DNA from: an uncultured Collinsella sp.
GTDB taxonomy: Bacteria > Actinomycetota > Coriobacteriia > Coriobacteriales > Coriobacteriaceae
Reading direction: 5' to 3'
NCBI GenBank assembly: GCA_900548935.1
Contig: URMR01000031.1
Location: 1-15,301, forward strand
Length of the DNA: 15,301 bases
This document shows, in pieces, positions 1 through 6,367 of this stretch. Made by a program: the position numbers and the translations under genes. The notes below the pieces were generated by a model. It did not search any database and was not told where the DNA came from. It was given only the letters and a program-made list of their open reading frames with translations. The stretch's first letter is position 1. Every line of letters starts with the position of its first letter.

Positions 1-78
1 GAGAGGCTCGAGGCGGTCAGGCTGGCCGCGCACGAGGTCATAAGGGAGGTCCTTGACCGCCACGGCGTGGCGGAATAG
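1..78 (+). CDS. C-terminal tail of an unidentified protein (5' end outside the window)
   Basis: Frame 1 is open from the first base to a TAG at 76-78 and encodes 25 residues ending in RHGVAE. The peptide is charged and probably helical (ERLEAVRLAAHEVIREVLDR), as is common at the end of a folded domain, but I do not recognise the family. Three of its four arginine codons are AGG and its isoleucine codon is ATA, whereas the minus-strand genes nearby use mostly CGC and CGT. This weakly suggests a different origin. It converges on the NRAMP-type gene that ends at 172. It could be a chance open frame, since only 78 bases are visible. Confidence 0.45.
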   Translation, partial: ERLEAVRLAAHEVIREVLDRHGVAE

Positions 79-171
79 CCTTAGGCGCAAGGGGCGCTGA
101 CGCGGCCCTCCCTCTTACACCACAAAAATTCGCGCGATCCGCTGCGGCCTGTTCGGAAGCAAAAGTGGGCG

Positions 172-1434
172 TTAAGCGCTGTAGCCCATCGCTTGCAGCA
201 CAAACATGACGACCGTCAGCACCGTAATCACGCCGATTGTCGCCCAAGTGAGCACGCTCCATACGCGGCCGTTGCGGTTAGCGCCCATAATGTGACGATC
301 GGCGGCAATAACCACCTGGAACACCAAAACCACGGGCAACAGCACGCCGTTGATGACCTGCGAGGTCATCATAATCTGGAACAGGTCGACGCCGGGCATG
401 AGCACCAGCACGGCAGAGATGCCGATGATGGCCGTAATGATGCCGCGATAGACCGGGGCCTCGTCCCAGCTGCGATCGGCACCGCGCTCCCAGCCAAATG
501 CCTCGCAGATGGCGCTGGACGTAACGCCTGGCAGCACACAGGCGGCCAAGAAGCTCGCCGCGACTAGGCCCGAGGCAAACAGCACCGTGGACCACTGGCC
601 CGCGATAGGCTCCAATGCGCGGGCGGCATCGGCAGCGTCGCTAATCTGAATGCCTGCAGGGAACAACACCGTACCGGTCGTAATGATAATAAAACCGGCG
701 ATGACATCGGCGGCAATCGAGCCGCTCACGGTGTCGATACGCTGCAGCACGATATCGTCCTCGCCCGCATTCTTATCGACCACGTTGTTCTGCGCCAAGA
801 AGATCATCCACGGCGCGATGGTGGTACCGATCGTTGCGACCACGAGCGACACGTAGCTGGGGTCATTTTGGATGTTGGGCACAACCAGGTCGACCGCCAC
901 CTCGCCCCAGCTGGGACCAGCCATAAATGCAGCGACAATGTAGGTCACAAACACGCAGCTCACCAGCAGCAGAATCTTCTCGATGCGCTGGAAGCTGCCC
1001 GACATGGTAAGCATCCAAACCAGCAGCGCCACCAGCGGCACCGAGATGCTCGCCGGCACACCAAAGAGGGCAAGGCCGCTCGCGATACCCGCAAACTCCG
1101 AAATGGTCACGGCCGTATTGGCGATCAGCAGCGCCGCCATGGCCAGCACGCTCCTGCGCACGCCAAAGCGTTCGCGGATGAGCGACGCCAGGCCCTTGCC
1201 TGTGACGCAGCCGCAACGCGCCGCAGTCTCCTGCGTCACGATTAGCAGCACGGTCATGACGGGAAGCATCCACAGCATCTTGTAGCCATAGCTGGCACCG
1301 GCGCTGGAATACGTGGCGATGCCGCCGGCGTCATTACCCGAAAGCGCCGCCAGAAGGCCAGGACCCATGGCGCCAAAGATGGCCGCGATGGTCAGCTTTT
1401 GCTTGGTGCTCGCCTTTTGCTTCGTATTTTGCAC
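172..1434 (-). CDS. NRAMP-fold divalent metal transporter, probable Mg2+ (NRMT-like) type
   Basis: This 420-residue inner-membrane protein has about eleven hydrophobic segments and the NRAMP (SLC11, LeuT-fold) pattern. The TM1 signature, normally DPGN, reads DAGG at residues 35-38. The TM6 signature, normally MPHN, reads APWM at 207-210, so the methionine that favours transition metals is an alanine. NRAMP-related magnesium transporters (NRMTs) are known for altered residues at these sites, so import of Mg2+ (perhaps Mn2+) is the likely role, energised or passive unknown. I chose the GTG at 1434. It sits 8 nt after the stop of the upstream MgtE-like gene, and a GGTGG ribosome-binding site overlaps that stop. 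A more upstream ATG at 1497 would lie inside the neighbour's coding region and encodes an atypical His/Gly-rich extension. The tight coupling to a Mg2+-sensor-like protein supports the substrate call. Confidence 0.85.
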   Translation of the reverse strand: MQNTKQKASTKQKLTIAAIFGAMGPGLLAALSGNDAGGIATYSSAGASYGYKMLWMLPVMTVLLIVTQETAARCGCVTGKGLASLIRERFGVRRSVLAMAALLIANTAVTISEFAGIASGLALFGVPASISVPLVALLVWMLTMSGSFQRIEKILLLVSCVFVTYIVAAFMAGPSWGEVAVDLVVPNIQNDPSYVSLVVATIGTTIAPWMIFLAQNNVVDKNAGEDDIVLQRIDTVSGSIAADVIAGFIIITTGTVLFPAGIQISDAADAARALEPIAGQWSTVLFASGLVAASFLAACVLPGVTSSAICEAFGWERGADRSWDEAPVYRGIITAIIGISAVLVLMPGVDLFQIMMTSQVINGVLLPVVLVFQVVIAADRHIMGANRNGRVWSVLTWATIGVITVLTVVMFVLQAMGYSA

Positions 1435-1442
1435 GCGACCAC

Positions 1443-3287
1443 CTACCCCATGACCGACATGGTGAGCAGCACTGCAGCGATGCAGTACGCCACGCATGAA
1501 ATCATGACGGCAATGACGTTCATCGCGGTACCCGACGTATTGAGGTCGTGCTCGTCACGCCAAAACAGCACCATCAGGTAAATCACGGCGCTCATGTTGC
1601 CAATCAGGCAGACGATGGCCGCGATGTTAAAGCAGCCGGTAAAGAGCTGTTCTTCAAACATGGGCGCGTCGAGGAACGCAGCGGTGCGCACCAGCTGGGC
1701 GCACAAGTAGGTCACGAGCGACAGAATCAGGCCCATGCCCGTGCTCTGGAAGAAAAATCCCAAATACGGCTTGGGTTCATCGTCATGGCCGTCGTACTCC
1801 AGGAAGTAATTCTTGACGAACGACACCATGCGCGAGGCAGCCAGCAACACGAGCGGCATGGCGCACATGGGGAACACCACCAGATGCGCGGAGCCCAGCG
1901 CAGTCCCCAGCACTGTTGCCATGATGCACGAGGCAATGCCCCACACGACAACCCAGTACTGGCGATGCACAAACCAGCTGAGCACATTCGTCGAGTCGTC
2001 GGACGCGCTATCGCCCGAACCGACGCCTGCGATCTGCAAGTCTTCCTGGTGCTCCTCGGCGATAACGTCCATGGCGTCGTCAAAGGTCACGATACCCAAG
2101 ATGTGACGGTTCTCGTCGCAAACGGGGATGGCAACCAGGTCGTACTTGGTCATCTCGTCCGTTACGTCTTCCTGGTCGTCGTCGGGCGACACATACACCA
2201 GGTCGCGATAGGCCAGCTGACCCAGCGTGGCGTCGCGGTCGGCTACGATCAGCGTGCGCAGCGAAAGCACGCCGGTGAGCATGCCACTCGGGTCCTCGGT
2301 ATAGACGTAATAGACGCTCTCGAAGTCCTCGTCGAGCTTGCGAATCGCCTCGATGGCGTCACCGACCGTCGCCGTGGCGGGCAGCGAGACAAACTCCGAG
2401 GTCATGATGCGGCCGGCGGTGTTGTCCTCATAGCCCAACAGGTTGCGAATCGCCTTCTCCTCCTGAACGCCCATCAGGCGCAAAAGCTTCTCGGCCTTCT
2501 CGTAATCGAGCTCGTCGATCAGGTCGGCGGCGTCGTCCGGGTCCATCATGGCCAGCATCGACGATGCGTCGGTGTCGGACAGGCCCTCGAGCATCTCGGT
2601 CATAAGCTCGTCGTCATCGAACTCCGAGATGGCCTCGGCGGCCTGGGCGGTGTCGAGCTGCGCGAACACCTGCGCACGCAGGCGCGGGTCGAGCTGCTCG
2701 ATAATGTCGGCAATGTCGGCAGGGTGCAGCTCGCCGAGCGTCTTGTGCGACACCGACAGCTGGATGTTTTTAGTCGAACGGTCGAGCAGGTCCATGTAGG
2801 ACCAGGCGATGATATCCTCGCCGAGCGGTTTGCCCAGGTGCTTCATAAAGCCCTCGACGACATGCTCGAGTGTGGGGCTGATCGCGCGCAGCAGACCGCG
2901 GGCGCCAACTTCGGCGCCCAGCAGACGCAGCTGATTTTCGCCCGACATGGAAAACTTGATGTCGTTTACGCGCACGACCTTCATGCCCTGCGTGTCGACA
3001 ATCTGCTTGTTGAGCACGTCGCGGGCGAGCAAGAGTTCGGTCGGCTGCAGGTACGAAAAACGGATTTCGGTGGCCGGCGACTTAAGGTGCACACCCGTCT
3101 CGTCGATACGGTCGACCCATTTGCGCCAGCTGATCATAAACGGCGTCTTGCCGGGTCCGCGGAACGCGAGCGACGTCACGTGCGGAAAAACTTCGCCGGT
3201 AGCAATGCCAAAATCGTTCACGACGCCGAGCTTTTCGCCATCGACGTCCAAGACCGGCAGTTTGAGCATCTCACTCAGATAATTCAC
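1443..3287 (-). CDS. PRC-barrel / MgtE_N / CBS-pair membrane protein with non-canonical MgtE-like membrane domain
   Basis: The product has 614 residues. PRC-barrel-like segments occupy about 1-75 and 80-125. An MgtE intracellular N domain follows at about 181-285 (LHPADIADIIEQLD; many acidic residues such as FDDDE and MDPDDAADLIDEL). A CBS pair lies at about 295-412, and five predicted helices at about 444-466, 468-490, 508-533, 549-576 and 586-612. In MgtE channels the N and CBS domains bind Mg2+ and gate the pore. Here the membrane part lacks the usual glycine-rich GNAGTQS-type motif and any obvious acidic pore residue. It may therefore be a divergent channel or a regulatory partner of the NRAMP-type protein encoded 8 nt downstream. 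The start is GTG at 3287, with GGGGAG five bases upstream. In-frame stops lie just before it, and a small upstream ORF overlaps it. Confidence 0.85.
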   Translation of the reverse strand: MNYLSEMLKLPVLDVDGEKLGVVNDFGIATGEVFPHVTSLAFRGPGKTPFMISWRKWVDRIDETGVHLKSPATEIRFSYLQPTELLLARDVLNKQIVDTQGMKVVRVNDIKFSMSGENQLRLLGAEVGARGLLRAISPTLEHVVEGFMKHLGKPLGEDIIAWSYMDLLDRSTKNIQLSVSHKTLGELHPADIADIIEQLDPRLRAQVFAQLDTAQAAEAISEFDDDELMTEMLEGLSDTDASSMLAMMDPDDAADLIDELDYEKAEKLLRLMGVQEEKAIRNLLGYEDNTAGRIMTSEFVSLPATATVGDAIEAIRKLDEDFESVYYVYTEDPSGMLTGVLSLRTLIVADRDATLGQLAYRDLVYVSPDDDQEDVTDEMTKYDLVAIPVCDENRHILGIVTFDDAMDVIAEEHQEDLQIAGVGSGDSASDDSTNVLSWFVHRQYWVVVWGIASCIMATVLGTALGSAHLVVFPMCAMPLVLLAASRMVSFVKNYFLEYDGHDDEPKPYLGFFFQSTGMGLILSLVTYLCAQLVRTAAFLDAPMFEEQLFTGCFNIAAIVCLIGNMSAVIYLMVLFWRDEHDLNTSGTAMNVIAVMISCVAYCIAAVLLTMSVMG

Positions 3288-3325
3288 TGGTGCTCCCCAT
3301 CATCATCCCTTCGGACTGCGGCCAT
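3284..3325 (-). CDS. Candidate 13-codon leader peptide overlapping the MgtE-like gene start
   Basis: An ATG at 3325 opens a 13-codon frame reading MAAVRRDDDGEHQ. Its TGA stop (3286-3284) overlaps the GTG start of the MgtE-like gene as GTGA. Such 4-base overlaps are typical of translational coupling. The peptide has an acidic run (DDDGE) after two arginines. A weak ribosome-binding site (GGATGG) lies nine bases upstream. Acidic leader peptides regulate the mgtA Mg2+ transporter in enterobacteria, which makes the position suggestive. Expression is not shown, and the ORF is short enough to arise by chance. Confidence 0.3.
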   Translation of the reverse strand: MAAVRRDDDGEHQ

Positions 3326-3395
3326 GCCGGCACACCATCCGTGGACTTTTAGATATGTATACGCATGCGCGGGCGGCACGCCGCTCGGCGCTCAC

Positions 3396-3483
3396 ACCCC
3401 GTGCATGCGCAAGAAGCACCTGCATGGGGTCATCGACTGTATGGTCGAGGTTTGGATTTCACCTGCAACCTTTCTCTTGACCC
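3396..3483 (-). ncRNA. Candidate structured 5' leader (riboswitch-like) of the MgtE-like/NRAMP operon
   Basis: About 10 nt after the predicted transcription start, the minus-strand RNA can fold into a three-way junction. P1 is GGGTCA (3483-3478) with TGACCC (3432-3427). P2 is GGTT (3452-3449 region) with AACC across a 14-nt loop. P3 is TCGAC/GTCGA (3448-3444 with 3437-3433) around a six-base loop. The 3' strand of P1 overlaps ACCCCATGCA (3430-3421), which can instead pair with TGCACGGGGT (3405-3396) with one mismatch. The two folds are mutually exclusive, as in riboswitch expression platforms. No U-tract follows the second hairpin, so control by intrinsic termination is not evident. It does not look like the M-box or the yybP-ykoY metal riboswitch. 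Confidence 0.4.
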
Positions 3484-3498
3484 TTGTTATCCGCAGTA

Positions 3499-3507
3499 AC
3501 TATAGCA
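3499..3507 (-). promoter_or_regulatory. Extended -10 promoter for the MgtE-like/NRAMP operon
   Basis: The minus strand reads TGCTATAGT, an extended -10 (TGn followed by TATAGT). The -35 region is poor; the nearest candidate, TTGGCG, is 20 bases away, which fits dependence on the extended motif. It predicts a start near 3492 and a leader of about 205 nt before the GTG at 3287. The rest of the 3288-3581 gap contains no other convincing gene. Confidence 0.5.
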
Positions 3508-3581
3508 TCAGCATCGCGCCGTGGCGCCAAATTTATGCGTCGCACATCGCAGGCATACCAAACGCTGACGCATCCGTAACA

Positions 3582-3610
3582 TAGTCATTGGGGACGTTCT
3601 TAAATGACTA
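3582..3610 (-). repeat. 29-bp REP-like palindrome, copy 1, containing the stop codon of the NodB-fold gene
   Basis: TAGTCATT (3582-3589) and AATGACTA (3603-3610) are perfect 8-bp inverted arms around a 13-base centre, GGGGACGTTCTTA. The same element occurs at 12094-12122 with one base changed. The outer three bases on the right are the TAG stop of the minus-strand gene ending at 3608. Elements with a GGGGACGTTC core resemble REP sequences associated with IS200-like REP-associated (RAYT) transposases. That assignment is from memory and no such transposase is in the window. Confidence 0.7.
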
Positions 3611-5014
3611 GTCTGTGGTGTCATCATCTTCGGCGAGCTGGGGGAACACGGCGTTTTTGGGCATGGTGACCTTCGTCAGCGAGGTGAGCTTTTTGCTCAG
3701 CGATGCGTCCGTCTTGACCAGATCGCTCAACGTCACGATTTTGTAGCCGTCGGCGATAAGCCCGTCGATAATCTGCGGCAGCGCCTCAAGCGTCTGCTCG
3801 GCGCACTTATCGTTATCGGTCAGCAGCACAATGTTGCCTGGCGTCACCGAATCGAGCACCGTCGAGACCTGCTCGTCGGCACCGTTGAGCAGCCAGTCGC
3901 CCGAATCGATATTCCACGAGACCACGGCAGACACCAGGTCCATCGCATCAATCCAGTTTTGCTCGTCAAAGGCTGCGTAGGGAGCACGCAAAAGCATCGT
4001 CTTCACGCCGGTCGCGGACTTGATCGCCTCGGTGCCCTTCGAAACCTGCTCGCGCACCGCATCGCGGTCCTGACCCTTGAGCGACTCGTCGCGGTAGCTG
4101 TTGGAACCGACCTCGCAGCCGGCATCGACAATCGCCCTGGCCGTGGCGGGCGAGGCCTCGGCCGCATCACCCGACAGGAAGAACGTCGCGGTGACGCCCT
4201 TTTCCTTGAGTACTTGCAAGATTTGCTTGGTCGCTCCGCTCGGGCCCTCATCAAACGTCAGCGCCACGTACTTTTCGTTGCCCTTGGGCGCCACGCTCGC
4301 GCACTCGACCACGCAATCGGTGGCGGGCACGACCTCGCCGCGGTCCTGCGTCTTGCCCGATTGCTCGCCGACCCACACCTCGGAGCGACCCTGGATACCC
4401 CACGTCTTGACGTACTCGATGGCACCCGTGCCCTCGACCTTGAGCTTGGGCTCGATAACCGTCGCCTGGACCTCGTGCTTCTCGTACGTGTCGCGGCCGT
4501 CCTTGACCGTCACCTTCTCGCCGCCCGTAAGCTCGCGGCTTTTCCACTTGCCCTGTTTTATGCGCTTGCCGTCCACCTTTACCGACAGCTTTTCGCCGCC
4601 ATGGCGGGTCAGCACGCTGTCGTCAACGGCCAGCAGGTCCCCGGCGTCGTAGGTATCGGTCAGCTCCTGATCGTCGATGAGATTTTGCAGCGTAGAGCCG
4701 ACGCGCACCGCAGTCTCCTGGCCGTTGAGGACGACATCCACGCTGCGGTTGACGTAGCCCACGACGGCAGCGATAAACAGTACGAGCGCGCAACCCACGG
4801 CGATGAGCGCATAGGGCAGGCGAGACGAACGACGGGGCGTGCGGCTGTTGCCGATGCGAGCGCTGCGGTCGCTAAACCCACGGCTATGGTTGAGGTACAT
4901 CGCGCCGGGCTTACGGCGACGCTTGCGCTGGCCGCTGGGCAGCTGCCCCAGGTCGCGGCGCGCCGTCGGACGCGCACCCGAGCGCCCGTTTAAGTTAGAT
5001 CCGTTTTGGCGCAT
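3608..5014 (-). CDS. Membrane-anchored DUF348/NodB-fold protein, degenerate polysaccharide deacetylase
   Basis: The 468-residue product has a basic cytoplasmic N-terminus of about 66 residues and one membrane helix at 67-88. Next come a DUF348-like segment (about 91-150), a possible G5-like region (about 180-230) and a NodB-homology domain (about 248-435). It probably acts outside the membrane on the wall. The fold is clear from LTFDEGPS (252-259), RAPY (343-346), WNIDSGDW (367-374) and the LLTD strand (397-400). The usual catalytic residues are changed. TFDDGP is TFDEGP, the two metal-binding histidines of the HxxxH motif are Asn305 and Asp309 in GSNSYRDE, and the histidine of the last motif (LLHD type) is Thr399. 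Ordinary zinc-dependent deacetylation is therefore unlikely; a binding role or a different metal site is possible. The ATG at 5014 has a strong GGGAGGG site. The gene ends inside a REP-like element. Confidence 0.85.
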   Translation of the reverse strand: MRQNGSNLNGRSGARPTARRDLGQLPSGQRKRRRKPGAMYLNHSRGFSDRSARIGNSRTPRRSSRLPYALIAVGCALVLFIAAVVGYVNRSVDVVLNGQETAVRVGSTLQNLIDDQELTDTYDAGDLLAVDDSVLTRHGGEKLSVKVDGKRIKQGKWKSRELTGGEKVTVKDGRDTYEKHEVQATVIEPKLKVEGTGAIEYVKTWGIQGRSEVWVGEQSGKTQDRGEVVPATDCVVECASVAPKGNEKYVALTFDEGPSGATKQILQVLKEKGVTATFFLSGDAAEASPATARAIVDAGCEVGSNSYRDESLKGQDRDAVREQVSKGTEAIKSATGVKTMLLRAPYAAFDEQNWIDAMDLVSAVVSWNIDSGDWLLNGADEQVSTVLDSVTPGNIVLLTDNDKCAEQTLEALPQIIDGLIADGYKIVTLSDLVKTDASLSKKLTSLTKVTMPKNAVFPQLAEDDDTTD

Positions 5015-5035
5015 GTGCCCTCCCCCATAAACACA

Positions 5036-5065
5036 GCGAGCCGGAGCAACAGGTCTCCGGCTCGC
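5036..5065 (-). terminator. Intrinsic terminator-like hairpin after the PRC-barrel gene
   Basis: GCGAGCCGGAG (5036-5046) and CTCCGGCTCGC (5055-5065) form a perfect 11-bp stem with an 8-base loop. On the minus strand it is followed by TGTGTTTAT, a moderately T-rich tail. It lies between the PRC-barrel gene (ends 5087) and the start of the NodB-fold gene (5014), so it would separate these transcription units. The tail is imperfect, so termination may be partial. Confidence 0.6.
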
Positions 5066-5086
5066 CTCCCATCATTTGGTACGTCG

Positions 5087-5842
5087 CTATTTGCCAGCTT
5101 TTGACGAGCCCCCGCTCGCCTTTTGGTATTCGTCCTTAAAGGCCTTGAACATACCGCGCGTCTTGCCGAGCTGCTTGCCCAGTGCGCGGCTGCCCTTGTC
5201 CACGGCGACCGAGCCCTTGTCATCGAGCACCTTGGCGCCCTTCTTGACCTTATCGCCCACCACGACGCTTGCCTTGGCAGCCTTTGCAGCGGCACCGCCC
5301 GAATACCCGAGCGACTTGACCTCGTCCGAAACGATCATCGCGCCGTCTGCATAACCGCGCAGCATCGTCGGCGGCATCTGCGTGTCGCCCACCAGCACAC
5401 TCGAAGCGGTGCCGGCGGTCACGTAGAACGTCTGCACGACACCCGAACGCGGCTTGAACTCCACATCCGAGCAATAGCCCACGACATCGCCCGACTCCGT
5501 GCGCACGTCCATGCCAACCCAGATAATGCAATCGTCCAGGTTGATGTCGAGACGCTTGGCCGCCGCGGCATCGTAAGTGCCCTTGACGTCGTCAACCGCG
5601 ATGGCGCCCTCGTAGACGCCAATAGCATCGAGCGCCACAAATCGATCAGGGCGCTCGATCATACCCGCGATATCGGACTGGCGAACCATAAAGCCCACCA
5701 CGCGCGTGCCGCCCGGGGTAAAGACCGGAAAGTGAATCTTGCCGAGCTTTTTAGGGCTGCGCGGCGTGCCGTCTTTTTTGGTGCGCTTATCCTCGGTAGG
5801 CTTGCGATAGATCTTGGCGCCGACAAAATCCCCGGCGCGCAT
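5087..5842 (-). CDS. PRC-barrel domain protein
   Basis: The 251-residue soluble protein has two barrel-like repeats. One is around residues 35-85 (GKIHFPVF, RVVGFMVRQSDIAG, DAIGVYEGAIAV). The other is around 105-172 (IIWVGMDVR, GDVVGYCSDVEF, LRGYADGAMIVSDE). The GxxxG-type turn between short strands and the alternating hydrophobic pattern are typical of PRC-barrel domains, which serve as adaptor or RNA- and protein-binding modules. The C-terminal 75 residues are rich in Lys, Ala and Gly and probably flexible. Its ATG overlaps the TAA of the YtxH-like gene as TAATG, so the two are almost certainly translationally coupled. A perfect hairpin follows the gene. No enzymatic residues are evident and its precise job is unknown. 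Confidence 0.75.
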   Translation of the reverse strand: MRAGDFVGAKIYRKPTEDKRTKKDGTPRSPKKLGKIHFPVFTPGGTRVVGFMVRQSDIAGMIERPDRFVALDAIGVYEGAIAVDDVKGTYDAAAAKRLDINLDDCIIWVGMDVRTESGDVVGYCSDVEFKPRSGVVQTFYVTAGTASSVLVGDTQMPPTMLRGYADGAMIVSDEVKSLGYSGGAAAKAAKASVVVGDKVKKGAKVLDDKGSVAVDKGSRALGKQLGKTRGMFKAFKDEYQKASGGSSKAGK

Positions 5843-6231
5843 TATGCCTCGGTCGAAGGCTCCGCGGCCTCGGTGTCGGCCTCGACGGCGTTCTCGACCA
5901 CGACATCGGCGGCGGGCGTCACGTTACCGCCCGAGATGGCGTCGTTGAGCTGCTCGCGCAGCTGGTCCATGCGCTCGCGGGCAAGGTCAACCTTGGCACG
6001 CAGGTCATCGGTCTTGGCGTCGACCATCGGGCCAAAATCGTTGACCGCGGCGCGGGCCTCCTCGGCACCGTGTTCGTAGGTGTCGCGCATGTTATCCCAG
6101 GCGTCGTTGGCGATATCGGCAGCCATGGCGCGGGTCTCGGCGCCCGAGCGCGGAGCCAGGGCGACGCCAATGATGGCGCCGGCGGCAGCACCGAAGAGCG
6201 CACCCGAGATAAAGTTGAAAGTCTTACCCAT
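5842..6231 (-). CDS. YtxH-like small membrane-associated protein
   Basis: From the ATG at 6231 the protein has 129 residues. A glycine/alanine-rich membrane helix at about 6-26 (FISGALFGAAAGAIIGVALAP) is followed directly by RSGAETR. A long charged, probably helical segment follows (about 35-100), then an acidic Ala/Glu tail. This is the YtxH/gas-vesicle-GvpP-like layout seen in many Gram-positive bacteria, often linked to envelope stress. I chose the ATG at 6231 because AGAGG lies seven bases upstream. The ATG two codons earlier is too close to the site, and longer versions begin with an unlikely Cys/Arg/Gly-rich stretch that would overlap the promoter. It is coupled to the PRC-barrel gene by a TAATG overlap. 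Confidence 0.75.
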   Translation of the reverse strand: MGKTFNFISGALFGAAAGAIIGVALAPRSGAETRAMAADIANDAWDNMRDTYEHGAEEARAAVNDFGPMVDAKTDDLRAKVDLARERMDQLREQLNDAISGGNVTPAADVVVENAVEADTEAAEPSTEA

Positions 6232-6248
6232 GTTCATTCCTCTCCTGC

Positions 6249-6264
6249 GGGCACCTCGGCGCCC
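6249..6264 (-). promoter_or_regulatory. GC-rich hairpin in the ytxH-like leader just before the ribosome-binding site
   Basis: On the minus strand GGGCGC (6264-6259) pairs with GTGCCC (6254-6249), one pair being G-U, around a CGAG tetraloop. It ends a few bases before AGGAGAGG. It could hold the ribosome-binding site open or limit access. Its function is inferred from position only. Confidence 0.35.
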
Positions 6265-6282
6265 ACCGTTTGAATGCTGTCC

Positions 6283-6288
6283 ATTATA
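6283..6288 (-). promoter_or_regulatory. Consensus -10 box for the ytxH-like/PRC-barrel operon
   Basis: The minus strand reads TATAAT, the perfect consensus, about 50 bases before the ATG at 6231. The -35 region is weak (ACGGCA at 16 bases), so the promoter may need an activator or another sigma factor. It implies that the ytxH-like gene can be transcribed independently of the upstream genes. Confidence 0.5.
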
Positions 6289-6367
6289 CCCGCAGCACAG
6301 CACTTGCCGTCTCGCTCATCTGCGTACGGTAAAGGCGCAGGTACATGATGGTGATAAGCGGGTGAGC

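Noticed and set aside
79..171. Possible terminator between the left-edge gene and the NRAMP-type gene
   Set aside because: Only very short stems (three to four pairs) precede the T-run near 125-129 on the minus strand, too weak to call.
1435..1497. N-terminal extension of the NRAMP-type protein to the ATG at 1497
   Set aside because: It lies within the coding end of the MgtE-like gene and encodes a His/Gly-rich stretch not typical of the family. The GTG at 1434 has a ribosome-binding site and ideal spacing.
3288..3500. M-box or yybP-ykoY metal riboswitch in the leader
   Set aside because: I looked for the conserved sequence blocks of both classes as I remember them and found none. The leader is therefore described only as a novel structured candidate.
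1548..3584. A 678-codon open frame on the plus strand opposite the MgtE-like gene
   Set aside because: It has the same mirror composition. The opposite frame has PRC, MgtE_N and CBS domains, and the plus frame runs on through the structured leader.
6232..6303. Longer start for the YtxH-like protein at 6303
   Set aside because: The extra residues are Cys/Arg/Gly-rich and the longer frame would start upstream of the TATAAT promoter.
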